From CAWHYG01 sp963833505 (GTDB taxonomy: Bacteria; Eisenbacteria; RBG-16-71-46; CAIMUX01): a stretch of 10,478 nucleotides of DNA. The position numbers and the translations under genes were made by a program. Below are positions 1-6,448 of the stretch, one piece after another (positions within the stretch are counted from its first letter, which is position 1; every line of letters starts with the position of its first letter). The notes under the pieces are model-generated. The model saw only the letters and a program-made list of their open reading frames with translations. It did no database searches and had not been told where the DNA came from. Location: positions 1-10,478 of the forward strand of contig CAWHYG010000003.1 of NCBI GenBank assembly GCA_963833505.1, given 5' to 3'.

Positions 1-194
1 CCATCATCGGCACGGGCCAGGGCATCCACTGGCCAGATGTGGACGAGGACATCAGCGTTGAGGGCATGCTTCATGGCACGCCCGCGCCGCGTCCAAAATC
101 ACGGACACAACCGATCGTGCGGGATGCAAGCAGCGGCGCTGTGGCGCCGACCAAGGGCGTGCGGCCGCAGGCTCGCAAGGCTCGCCGTGGCTGA
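1..194 (+). CDS. DUF2442 domain protein, 5'-truncated by the window edge
   Basis: The frame that starts at base 3 is open from the window edge to a TGA at 192-194, giving 63 residues. It begins IIGTGQGIHWPDVDEDISVE, followed by GMLHGTPAP. The G-x-G-I-H-W-P-x-x-D-E-D-I-S-V-E-G-(M/L)-L signature is the C-terminal hallmark of DUF2442 proteins, which are small (about 80-100 aa) and usually sit beside a DUF4160 partner in toxin-antitoxin-like pairs. The upstream partner would lie outside the window, so this is not tested here. After the signature comes a basic, low-complexity tail (RPQARKARRG). The tail is longer than in most members and may be degraded or simply variable. Molecular function is unknown for the family. 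The family call is from memory of the motif; the frame itself is seen directly. Confidence 0.75.
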   Translation, partial: IIGTGQGIHWPDVDEDISVEGMLHGTPAPRPKSRTQPIVRDASSGAVAPTKGVRPQARKARRG

Positions 195-247
195 TACCCG
201 GCGTTGGACTTCTGAACCTTGGTGTCTCTGAAAATCGGGGGTGATTC

Positions 248-757
248 ATGGTCCTTACTAAAGACGAACTCATCGCTCTTCATCAGAACGAAGTGCGCAT
301 TCTCCTCCATTTGGCCTCGAAGGTCGAGCCGGCGATGCTCGACTATCGTCCCTCCCCCACGCAGCGCAGTCTGCTGGACCTGCTGCAGTACCTGGTGATC
401 ATGGGCCCGATCCGTCTCCGCGCCATCAAGGCCGGCGAGTTCGATCTGGACTCGTGGCGGAAGGCGTGGCGGGCGGAGGAGGCAGCCGCCAAGACGATGA
501 GCTTGGAAGAGGTAGAGAATGCGATCGCCAAGCAGCCGGCGTTCCTCGCGGAGCTGCTGGGCTCCTGTTCCGATGCCGACCTGCGCGCCGAGATCGAGAT
601 GTTCGGAAGGAAGGCCAGCCGGGGCTCGCTGATCGTCAACCTGGTGTTGAGCCACTATGCGGCCTATCGCATGCAGTTGTTCCTGTATTTGAAGGCCTGC
701 GGACGCGAGGAATTGAACTCTTCGAATCTGTGGAGCTGGAGGGACGCCACGGCGTAG
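248..757 (+). CDS. DinB-family-like four-helix protein
   Basis: 169 aa. The ATG at 248 is preceded by a strong GGGGGTGA ribosome site about 5 bases upstream, which fixes the start. The protein is almost wholly helical: an N-terminal helix (about 5-26), MLDYRPSPTQRSLLDLLQYL (30-49), a central helix around SLEEVENAIAKQPAFLAELL, and a C-terminal helix NLVLSHYAAYRMQLFLYLK (131-149). Length, the 'YRPSP.QRSLLDLLQYL' segment and the C-terminal 'HYAAYRMQLFLYLK' fit DinB superfamily proteins, a fold also used by thiol-dependent transferases such as bacillithiol and mycothiol S-transferases. Classical members bind a metal with three histidines. Here only H136 of the C-terminal motif is obvious; the second position is Tyr/Arg and the helix-2 position is Tyr, so metal-dependent catalysis is doubtful. 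It stands alone on this strand and converges with the lipoprotein gene that ends at 963. Cytosolic; role unknown. Confidence 0.75.
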   Translation: MVLTKDELIALHQNEVRILLHLASKVEPAMLDYRPSPTQRSLLDLLQYLVIMGPIRLRAIKAGEFDLDSWRKAWRAEEAAAKTMSLEEVENAIAKQPAFLAELLGSCSDADLRAEIEMFGRKASRGSLIVNLVLSHYAAYRMQLFLYLKACGREELNSSNLWSWRDATA

Positions 758-962
758 CGGGAGCTAGGACCTACTTGGACAGGCTCGCAGAGTGCCCGAG
801 GTCGATCGCGTGACGCTCCGTTTCTGGTCCAACGCATTGTTCGAAGGGCTCGCCCATCCGGAGAAGGCTGCTCCACCGGGACCACGGAACAGCTCGCCCT
901 CTGCGACTTCGCGCGGGATTGGAGCCACGGGAGCCGGCGGGCGCTGGCCCGTCTGCCCGAGG

Positions 963-2189
963 TCACGGAGCCGTCCTCGAAACCCGGAAGCCGACGACGT
1001 CGCCGTAGACCGGGCCGCCGGGGGCGTCGGCGCCCCGGTACGCCGACCGGCAGCCGCCCGCGCTGCCTTCCCAGCTGCCGCCGCGGAAGACGCGGTCGGA
1101 GCCGGAAGGCTCACCGACCGGGTCGGTTGCCGGTCCGCTGGGATAGTCGCTGACCCCGTCCCACCGGTCCCAGCACCATTCCGGGATATTGCCGTGCATG
1201 TCGTAAAGACCCCAGGCGTTAGGCTGCCTGCCCTTCACAGGGTGGGTGGTGTTGCCCGCGTTCCCGCAGTACCAGCCGACCTTGTCCAGATTCGGGTCGA
1301 CCGGGCTGCACAGAGTGTCCGTGATCGCTCCGTCACAGAACGCCGTCGTACTCCCCGCCCGGCAAGCGTACTCCCACTCGGCCTCTGTCGGAAGCCGGTA
1401 CCCATTCGCATTCTGATTCCACGTCACCGTCGCTGACACGATGGTGTTACCGAAATACAGCTGCTTGGTGATGGTGTAGGCCCCCGTCATTCCGTACGCG
1501 TCTGACAGCCTGTTGCAGTAGATCACACAATCGAACCAAGTCACCGTTTCCACAGGCAACGTGGCCCCTGAGAATCTCGATGGACTCCACTCCATCACCG
1601 ACTGCCACTCCTGCTGCGTCACCGTGTGGTCGCACATGTAGAACGCTTTTGTCAGCGTGACCTGGTGCGGCGTCTCATTGTTATACCTCCCGGACTCGTC
1701 CGGGGGACTGCCCATGGTGAAGGCGCCAGAATGGATCAACACCATTCCGCTGTCGGATGGTGCTACGCCCGAGGTGGTCGCGTGCGGCGAGTTCGACAAC
1801 TCCGACCAGTTCGGGACGGCATCGGCAGTCTTCAAGGCGAAATAGTAGGTCGTGCCGCTCAGAAGCCCGGTGACGATGAAACTCTCGGCCGTTCCTGCGC
1901 TGCGGGGAACCGGATCGCCAATCGTCTTGGTCGCAGCCGCCCAGGTCGAATCCACTATCTGCGCGGTCGCATAGCGGATGTCGTAGGTCGACGCCGTCCC
2001 GACGGTCCCGTCGTTTCCGGCCGCCGTCCAGCGCAGCGTGTCGGTGCTCGACGTGGCCACGCTAGCCTGGAGATCCGTCACCGTCGCCGGAGGCGTCGTG
2101 TCCGCCTTCGGCTTGGTTCCCCCGTCGTTGTTACACGCCATCAGCGGCAGGACGACGATCAGCAGCGACAACAGCAGAATCCACTTCAC
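963..2189 (-). CDS. Lipoprotein with FnIII-like and SUMF1/formylglycine-generating-enzyme-like domains
   Basis: 408 aa. The start is a GTG (2189) preceded by AAGGAGGG about 7 bases upstream. Residues 1-19 form a lipoprotein signal (MKWILLLSLLIVVLPLMAC) with lipobox LMAC and lipidated Cys19. Residues about 33-130 resemble a fibronectin type III domain (TPPATVTDLQA ... TYYFALKTADAVPNWSELS). Residues about 148-405 are an FGE-sulfatase (SUMF1-like) domain: MVLIHSGAFTMGSPPDE, NGYRLPTEAEWEYACRAGS, NAWGLYDMHGNIPEWCWD, RVFRGGSWEGSAGGC and a final GFRVS. Bona fide formylglycine-generating enzymes use two active-site cysteines. Aligned on the GGS motif, the human Cys336 position is Gly375 here and the Cys341 position is Cys380. 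The domain is therefore more likely a non-FGE member of this fold, used for binding or another oxidation, than a sulfatase activator. No sulfatase gene is nearby. It is the last of three leftward genes for exported proteins, 160 bases after the LVIVD gene. Confidence 0.88.
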   Translation of the reverse strand: MKWILLLSLLIVVLPLMACNNDGGTKPKADTTPPATVTDLQASVATSSTDTLRWTAAGNDGTVGTASTYDIRYATAQIVDSTWAAATKTIGDPVPRSAGTAESFIVTGLLSGTTYYFALKTADAVPNWSELSNSPHATTSGVAPSDSGMVLIHSGAFTMGSPPDESGRYNNETPHQVTLTKAFYMCDHTVTQQEWQSVMEWSPSRFSGATLPVETVTWFDCVIYCNRLSDAYGMTGAYTITKQLYFGNTIVSATVTWNQNANGYRLPTEAEWEYACRAGSTTAFCDGAITDTLCSPVDPNLDKVGWYCGNAGNTTHPVKGRQPNAWGLYDMHGNIPEWCWDRWDGVSDYPSGPATDPVGEPSGSDRVFRGGSWEGSAGGCRSAYRGADAPGGPVYGDVVGFRVSRTAP

Positions 2190-2349
2190 GTGACGGCCCT
2201 CCTTGAGCGCCCCGAGCCCGGTGCGTCGCTGGTCCTCAGCCTATTGACGGCCCGAATCCCGCACCCGATGCCACCGGGCACGTCCGAGTCCTCCCGCCCC
2301 GCTCCATCGGATTTGTCCATCCGCTCCCCTACGCAACGGCCCGAGCCCT

Positions 2350-4533
2350 TCACCTCAAGATCACCACTCTTGCTGTCCTCGTCCCCTCGGCCGTCGAAAC
2401 CCAGGCCAGGTAGATTCCCGCGGGAACCTCACGGCCCGAGTCGTCGCGCCCGTCCCAGATGACCTCGTGCTCTCCGGCCGCCAGGTTTCCACTGTTCAGC
2501 AGCCGGACCTGACGCCCGGCCACGTCATGGATCGTCGTCCGGACGCGACCCGACACGGGCAGGACCAGTTGGATCGTCGCCTGGCCGGCCGCGGGACTCG
2601 GGAACACGCGCATCTGCAGCGTGCCCACGGCATCGTCCTCGCCGGCGACGTTCGCCGGATCGAGGCACTCGGTCGGGGCGATCTGCAGTCCGGCGCCTCC
2701 GTCCGCAAGGAAAACCACGCCGTCCGCCACGACCACAGCCTGGGCATCCCCTGCGATGCTCATTCCGCCGATCGGGGCCGGAGACCCGGTGCCGGTGATA
2801 TCGTAGATCTGGAGACCAAACCCATCGTCCGCGACGTATAGGTAGCGATCGGAGACCGCTACATCACGGGCTCCGGTCGGCGTTGCCACGGTGCCGATGA
2901 TGCGAGGCGCGTGGGGGTTCCGGAGGTCCACGACCTGAACCCCGGCCCCGCCAGTCGCGACATAGGCAATGGTTCCGGAGGCGGCCACGCCCAGAGCGGG
3001 CTCGGCCGTGGCCACCCAGCCGACGATCCTCGGCTGGACCGGGTTCGAGATGTCAACCACCTGGAGCCCGCTCGAATCGGCAGCGACATAGATGTAAAGC
3101 CCCGAGGAGGTGACCGCCAAGGCGGGTCCCGGCGTGACCACGCCTCCCACGATCCTCGGATCCCCGGGATTCGAGATGTCCACGATCTGGAGTCCGGCCG
3201 CGTCCGCCGCCACGCACGCAAGAGCACCCGTAATCGCCACGTCGAATGCGCGTCCGGGCGTGCGCACGCTCCCCACGATCGCCGGGCTGTCCGGCCGGCT
3301 GAAGTCGACCACCTGAATCCCCGATGAGTCCGCGGCAACACAAGCCGTCAGTCCCGAGGCGGCGACTCCGCGCGCCGGCGCCGGCATGACCACGCTCCCG
3401 ACGATGCGCGGATCGTGTGGATCATGGATGTCGACCAACCGAAGTCCGGTGGCCGTGTCGGCCACGCACGCGTACGAGCCCGAGACCGCCACTCCGCATG
3501 CAGCCCCTCCGGTGTCGACATGACCGATGATCGAAGGGCTCGCCGGGCTCGAGGCGTCGAACACCTGAAGGCGTCCCGGCCAAGAGTCCGTGGCGAACAC
3601 ATACGGGCCTGATGAGGCCACGCCCAGCGCGTATCCCGACCGCTGGACGTTCAGGAGTGTCGGGACCGTCGGATGCGAGATGTCGAACACCAAGAGCCCG
3701 CACGAGTAATCCCCGACGTAGGCGCGATCGCCGGACACCGCCACGTTGTAGGCCCAGCACGGCGTCGCCACTGAGCCCACATCGACCGGGTTCCACGGGG
3801 CGCTGATGTCGATGACGTTGAAAGTGCCGAACCAGTTCGCGAGGTAAGCGTACGTCCCAGAAATGGCGAGCCCGTCGAAAGCCACACCGCCCATGTCCGT
3901 GTTCCCGACGATCACGGGAGCATGCGGGTCTGTGACGTCGACCACCATAAACCCGCCGTCCCAGTCCGCCACATAGGCGTAGCCGTCCTGGACGACGATC
4001 CTCTCGGGGCAATCGTACATCTCCACCGCCCCCATCTCGCGGGGATTCCATGGATCCGAAACATCGATCACGCGGAACGAGTTGGTGAAGGGCCATACGT
4101 TCTCGTCCTCGGCTCCGACGTAGGCATAATTCCCGGAGACTCCGACACTGCCGACGAAGGCCTGAAGGTCTGCCCGGCCGACGACCCACGGGTTCCGAGG
4201 ATCCGCGATGTTGACGATCGCCAGCCCATCCGGACCCCACGCGGTATAGGCATAGTTGCCCGAGACGGCCACATCGAACTGCCCCGCCGCACACCCGTCG
4301 CACTCGAGCACGGGATGGCAAGGATTGGAGATGTCAACCACCTGGAGTCCCCAATCGCCTTCGATGTAGGCGTGGTCGCCCGAAACAACTCCACAGCATG
4401 GATCCCCCGACAGGTTCACGCCGGCCACCCAGCGGAGATACTGCGCATAATCGACGCAGTCCGCCGCGGCCGGACAGGTGACGAGCAATTCCCCGACCAG
4501 GAGCAGACAAAACGCAAACACCGCAATGCGCAT
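2350..4533 (-). CDS. Secreted LVIVD-repeat beta-propeller protein with C-terminal FlgD-like Ig domain
   Basis: 727 aa. The frame is open for 221 codons further upstream, but I place the start at the ATG at 4533. It has a GGAGGGAT ribosome site just upstream and opens a Sec signal peptide (MRIAVFAFCLLLVGELLVTC, then PAAAD), while the upstream extension is Arg/Ser-rich and shadows other sequence. Residues about 40-630 hold 13 clear LVIVD units plus one degenerate unit, spaced about 43 residues apart. Each has a core such as GLQVVDISNPVQPRIVG followed by a 'VAVSG.YAYVAD' strand. LVIVD repeats form beta-propeller blades; 14 units would suit two seven-bladed propellers (inference). Residues about 639-727 match a FlgD-like Ig module (HDVAGRQVRLL, WDGRDDSGREVPAGIYLAWV), commonly found at the C-terminus of secreted proteins in the Bacteroidota-Fibrobacterota-Eisenbacteria breadth, where it may serve anchoring or secretion. 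Extracellular or cell-surface; ligand unknown. Confidence 0.9.
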   Translation of the reverse strand: MRIAVFAFCLLLVGELLVTCPAAADCVDYAQYLRWVAGVNLSGDPCCGVVSGDHAYIEGDWGLQVVDISNPCHPVLECDGCAAGQFDVAVSGNYAYTAWGPDGLAIVNIADPRNPWVVGRADLQAFVGSVGVSGNYAYVGAEDENVWPFTNSFRVIDVSDPWNPREMGAVEMYDCPERIVVQDGYAYVADWDGGFMVVDVTDPHAPVIVGNTDMGGVAFDGLAISGTYAYLANWFGTFNVIDISAPWNPVDVGSVATPCWAYNVAVSGDRAYVGDYSCGLLVFDISHPTVPTLLNVQRSGYALGVASSGPYVFATDSWPGRLQVFDASSPASPSIIGHVDTGGAACGVAVSGSYACVADTATGLRLVDIHDPHDPRIVGSVVMPAPARGVAASGLTACVAADSSGIQVVDFSRPDSPAIVGSVRTPGRAFDVAITGALACVAADAAGLQIVDISNPGDPRIVGGVVTPGPALAVTSSGLYIYVAADSSGLQVVDISNPVQPRIVGWVATAEPALGVAASGTIAYVATGGAGVQVVDLRNPHAPRIIGTVATPTGARDVAVSDRYLYVADDGFGLQIYDITGTGSPAPIGGMSIAGDAQAVVVADGVVFLADGGAGLQIAPTECLDPANVAGEDDAVGTLQMRVFPSPAAGQATIQLVLPVSGRVRTTIHDVAGRQVRLLNSGNLAAGEHEVIWDGRDDSGREVPAGIYLAWVSTAEGTRTARVVILR
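2640..4420 (-). repeat. Tandem coding repeat of about 129 bp (LVIVD blades)
   Basis: The central part of the LVIVD gene is a diverged tandem array with a period near 129 bp (43 codons). The units covering about 2860-3460 are most alike: each carries a GATxTCxACxAxCTGxA-type stretch (read on +) for the 'Q(V/I)VDI' strand and an 'ATxGTCGG' stretch for 'RIVG'. The 5' units (about 3800-4400) are more diverged and include longer loops, for example the ENVWPFTNS insertion. Similarity between the 3' units suggests recent unit duplication or gene conversion. Confidence 0.7.
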
Positions 4534-4600
4534 GGCCGATCCCTCCACGCCGTGGTATTCGATCGTTCGGGAGCAACACCATTGTATCACTCGGGGAACT
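4528..4600 (-). repeat. Promoter/leader repeat, copy A (upstream of the LVIVD gene)
   Basis: This 73-bp segment matches 5771-5843 at 67 of 73 positions with no gaps, in the same orientation. Read leftward it contains an AGTTCCCCGAG block, an extended -10 (TGATACAAT), a short leader, the ribosome site GGAGGGAT and the ATG followed by CGC. In this copy that ATG is the real start of the LVIVD-repeat protein. Similarity drops immediately beyond both edges, so the unit is discrete and confined to the control region. Confidence 0.85.
4574..4589 (-). promoter_or_regulatory. Extended -10 promoter of the LVIVD gene
   Basis: On the minus strand TGATACAAT (4589-4581) matches the extended -10 pattern TGnTAnAAT. 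No good -35 lies at 16-18 bp spacing (TAGTCG at 17), as expected for an extended -10 promoter. Transcription would start near 4574, giving a leader of about 40 nt that includes the GGAGGGAT ribosome site. The element is conserved exactly in copy B, which supports function. Confidence 0.5.
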
Positions 4601-4606
4601 AATCGA

Positions 4607-4850
4607 CTACGCCGATCTGGCGCTGGATTCAGGCCGAAAAACGAAGACCCCCGCGCAGGCCGAGATCTGCCGGTGTTCGGCGTGGATCCCGCACTGCTGG
4701 CACGCCTCCACCACTTCCGCCGCCGCCCGGTAATGCTCGGACTCGTCCCACGCGTCCCCCACCTCGTTCCTCGCTTCGGCCAGGGCGACGGCATTGGGGA
4801 AGCAGATGTCGCCAACGAGAATCGAGCCCTCTCAGATCGATGATCTGCAT
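4607..4850 (-). pseudogene. Small Cys-containing ORF remnant with an apparent frameshift
   Basis: In the leftward frame that ends with TAG at 4607, about 70 codons have very high G/C at the third position and a protein-like composition: ILVGDICFPNAVALAEARNE, then DAWDESEHYRAAAEVVEACQ, QCGIHAEHRQISACAGVFVF, RPES. The frame has a TGA at 4832-4834 and no ordinary start codon. An ATG at 4850 opens MQIIDLRGL in a neighbouring frame. Removing one base near 4820 would join them into a protein of about 80 aa beginning MQIIDLRGLILVGDICFPN. This reads like a small gene broken by a one-base insertion, or a sequence error. It holds a C-x-x-C pair but I do not recognise the family. It lies between the secreted-protein gene (stop at 4890) and promoter copy A. 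Confidence 0.4.
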
Positions 4851-4889
4851 GGGATCTCGCCGTTGACGAACCTTCCCGCGGCAATGCTG

Positions 4890-5702
4890 CTACCTGTAAG
4901 CGGACTTGATCTGCCCCCAGGACGTGTTGCGCACCGGGACCGGGCCGCAGGGGTTGGGATCGCAGGACGTCCCGTCGCCCATGTAGGATCCCCCGGCCGT
5001 CTCGCAGTCTGCCTGGGTACCCACGAGGCAGACGCCGCTCGGGAAGCAGCACGCGCCGGTCGCAGCACCGGTGCTTGTCAGGACCACAGTCAAGAAGGTC
5101 GTGCTCCCATAGAACACCGTCGGGCTGACCGCGCAATCGACGATATCGCCGGATCGAACCGACAGAGTCGTCGAGTAGTTCGCAACCTGGCTCCATTGGT
5201 AGAGATACGCCCAGAATAGCTGCCGGCCGTTGTAATAGACAAAGACGGTATCGGGGCCGAGGTCACGGTCGGACTTGGTGGAAAGGCAGGGATCCGGGCG
5301 GCTGAACGATGTGACCAACTGGACCTGCATGTCGCGAGGCGCGGTCCAACGGACCACACTCTGCTGGGCTGGGCCGGGATGGAACCACGTTGAGTGGCCG
5401 GGCATCGGGCAAGGGCAGGAAACCGGGTAGTCGAATGGATTGTGGCACACGTAGGGACAGTACGAGTTGATGTCGTATCGCCAGCAGTAAAAGCCAGCAT
5501 CCGGACACCACTGCGGATCTTGACTTGTGTCCGTGTAGAGGATCATCGGTTCCACCGCGGTCGTCCGCCAACCGAACGACCACGCCCCGTTCGGGTTCTG
5601 GGTAGCCGAGAAATCGTCCGCCAAGTTCCACACCTCGGAATGGCTCACTATGGGGAAGAGGGCGAGAAGCAGGCAGGCTGCGAGCGCGATTCGAGCGTTC
5701 AT
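4890..5702 (-). CDS. Secreted Cys-rich protein with 'GACC...GDGTSC' module and short C-terminal tail
   Basis: 270 aa. The ATG at 5702 has AAGGAG six bases upstream and opens a clear Sec signal peptide (MNARIALAACLLLALFPIVS, then HS). An 18-codon in-frame extension upstream lacks signal features and is not used. The mature protein starts EVWNLADDFSATQNPNGAWS, a motif ((A/L)-A-D-F-S-x-x-x-N-P-N-G-x-W) I associate with extracytoplasmic proteins of PEP-CTERM-like and Planctomycete/Eisenbacteria type. The middle part is beta-rich with many Cys and aromatic residues, as in lectin or jelly-roll folds (inference). Residues about 216-252 are a compact Cys module (GACCFPSGVC ... GDGTSCDPNPC). The protein ends NTSWGQIKSAYR, a short W-G-x-I-K tail that may be a sorting signal. 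It is the first of the leftward genes and follows promoter copy B and the leader ORF. Function unknown. Confidence 0.85.
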   Translation of the reverse strand: MNARIALAACLLLALFPIVSHSEVWNLADDFSATQNPNGAWSFGWRTTAVEPMILYTDTSQDPQWCPDAGFYCWRYDINSYCPYVCHNPFDYPVSCPCPMPGHSTWFHPGPAQQSVVRWTAPRDMQVQLVTSFSRPDPCLSTKSDRDLGPDTVFVYYNGRQLFWAYLYQWSQVANYSTTLSVRSGDIVDCAVSPTVFYGSTTFLTVVLTSTGAATGACCFPSGVCLVGTQADCETAGGSYMGDGTSCDPNPCGPVPVRNTSWGQIKSAYR

Positions 5703-5776
5703 GAGGTTCTCCTTTTCTTGGGGCCGGCCGGGCGGGCGGTAGAAGACCTTCGGCAATCACGGAGGTACGTGCGCAT
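5699..5776 (-). CDS. 25-codon leader ORF overlapping the secreted-protein start
   Basis: The ATG at 5776-5774 sits behind the GGAGGGAT ribosome site of promoter copy B, exactly where the LVIVD gene starts in copy A. It reads MRTYLRDCRRSSTARPAGPK, KRRTS, then TGA at 5699-5701, which overlaps the ATG (5700-5702) of the secreted-protein gene as ATGA. The peptide is strongly basic and unlike its neighbours. Stop/start overlap would permit translational coupling. It may equally be a passive by-product of the duplicated leader: the downstream gene has its own good ribosome site (AAGGAG) inside the leader ORF. No attenuator hairpin or codon run was seen. Confidence 0.4.
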   Translation of the reverse strand: MRTYLRDCRRSSTARPAGPKKRRTS

Positions 5777-5843
5777 GGCCGATCCCTCCACGCGGTGGCA
5801 TTAGATCGTTCGGGAACAGCTCCATTGTATCACTCGGGGAACT
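5771..5843 (-). repeat. Promoter/leader repeat, copy B (upstream of the Cys-rich secreted gene)
   Basis: Second copy of the 73-bp module, differing from 4528-4600 at six positions. It retains the extended -10, the ribosome site GGAGGGAT and the ATG-CGC. Here the retained ATG opens a 25-codon leader ORF, and the secreted protein starts 74 bases further on. The two copies stand 1243 bp apart, one per gene, so the control region seems to have been duplicated or copied between genes. Confidence 0.85.
5817..5832 (-). promoter_or_regulatory. Extended -10 promoter of the Cys-rich secreted gene
   Basis: TGATACAAT (5832-5824, minus strand) is identical to the element in copy A. A TTGATA lies only 14 bp upstream, too close for a normal -35, so the extended -10 is the main support. 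Predicted transcription start is near 5817, which puts the leader ORF and its ribosome site on the transcript. Confidence 0.5.
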
Positions 5844-5874
5844 TATCAACCAGGCCGCTGACGCGCCTTACCTA

Positions 5875-6276
5875 TTGTCCGGCGGAACGAACATCGTGGC
5901 GGTGCAAGATCCGCCTGAGCAGTCGCTCGTTGAGATCCGATTGCCTTGGAAGGCCCCAACCGGTCTCCAGCAGGATCGCCGACGCCACGCAGGACCACGA
6001 AACGCGGCTGAATGGCGAGGTTCCGGGATGCTCACCAGGTGTCGGGGTTCGGAGGTCGGGATCTTCGCCCAGCGCGCGAAGGATCGGCCGAACCCGATCG
6101 GCCTGACGGCGGTCAAGATCGTCGAGGTCGGAGCCGAATCGATCGCCGTCCGCGGACCCGATGCGATCGACGGCACGCCGGTCCCCGATATCAAGCCCTA
6201 CGTCTCGCAGTACGATCGGATCGAATCGCCTGCGATCCCGGAGTGGGTGAACCGCCTGATGGAGGGATACTCCTGA
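5875..6276 (+). pseudogene. TrmO-like (TsaA/YaeB family) methyltransferase, N-terminal part missing or degenerate
   Basis: The open frame from a TTG at 5875 gives 133 aa, but only the last 75 or so residues are recognisable: EVGIFAQRAKDRPNPIGLTA, VKIVEVGAESIAVRGPDAI, then DGTPVPDIKPYVSQYDRI. This is the conserved second half of the TrmO family, SAM-dependent enzymes that N6-methylate t6A37 in tRNA; G(I/V)FA.R...RPNPIG and D.(I/V)DGTPV.DIKPY are its signatures. The first half of the domain (the G-x-I beta-barrel start and the F-S-H motif) is not found in any frame upstream. That DNA is instead taken up by promoter copy B of the divergent gene. Residues before EVGIF are Arg-rich and unconvincing, and no good ribosome site precedes 5875. 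An ATG at 6028 would give 83 aa. I read it as a 5'-truncated remnant, although a short expressed protein is not excluded. Confidence 0.6.
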
Positions 6277-6346
6277 GTGGTCGCCGGAAGCGGGAACGTC
6301 CAACAGAGGGGAGTGTGATCGAGGACTCAAGAGGAGGAGCAAGGCG

Positions 6347-6448
6347 ATGAGTGACGAGACCAGGGCGGGGGCCGAGATCGGAGCGATCGGCTGGGTCTAC
6401 AGGGCGGTGGGGTGGAGGACTGGCGCGGTGAGGCAACACATCATATGA
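6347..6448 (+). CDS. Putative 33-residue ORF overlapping the CPXCG gene
   Basis: The ATG at 6347 is preceded by GGAGGAGC about 7 bases upstream, one of the best ribosome sites in the window. It reads MSDETRAGAEIGAIGWVYRA, VGWRTGAVRQHII, then TGA at 6446-6448. The stop overlaps the ATG of the next gene (ATATGA), the usual sign of translational coupling. No family is recognised. It may be a small coupled protein or simply the leader that delivers ribosomes to the CPXCG gene, which has only a weak site of its own. Confidence 0.4.
   Translation: MSDETRAGAEIGAIGWVYRAVGWRTGAVRQHII

Noticed and set aside
792..1436. Plus-strand 214-codon open frame opposite the SUMF1-like gene
   Set aside because: It is Arg/Pro/Ala-rich, has no family motif, and is antisense to a gene with clear domains; it is a high-GC shadow.
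1626..2462. Plus-strand 278-codon open frame across the lipoprotein start and intergenic region
   Set aside because: Low-complexity Arg/Pro composition with no start signals; it is a shadow of the minus-strand genes.
2640..4420. Regular repeats that could suggest CRISPR or a minisatellite
   Set aside because: The 129-bp period is in frame and is fully explained by LVIVD protein repeats; there are no short identical repeats with unique spacers.
4534..5196. 221-codon upstream extension of the LVIVD reading frame
   Set aside because: It is Arg/Ser-rich, overlaps the secreted-protein gene in another frame, and lies before a convincing ribosome site and signal peptide at 4533.
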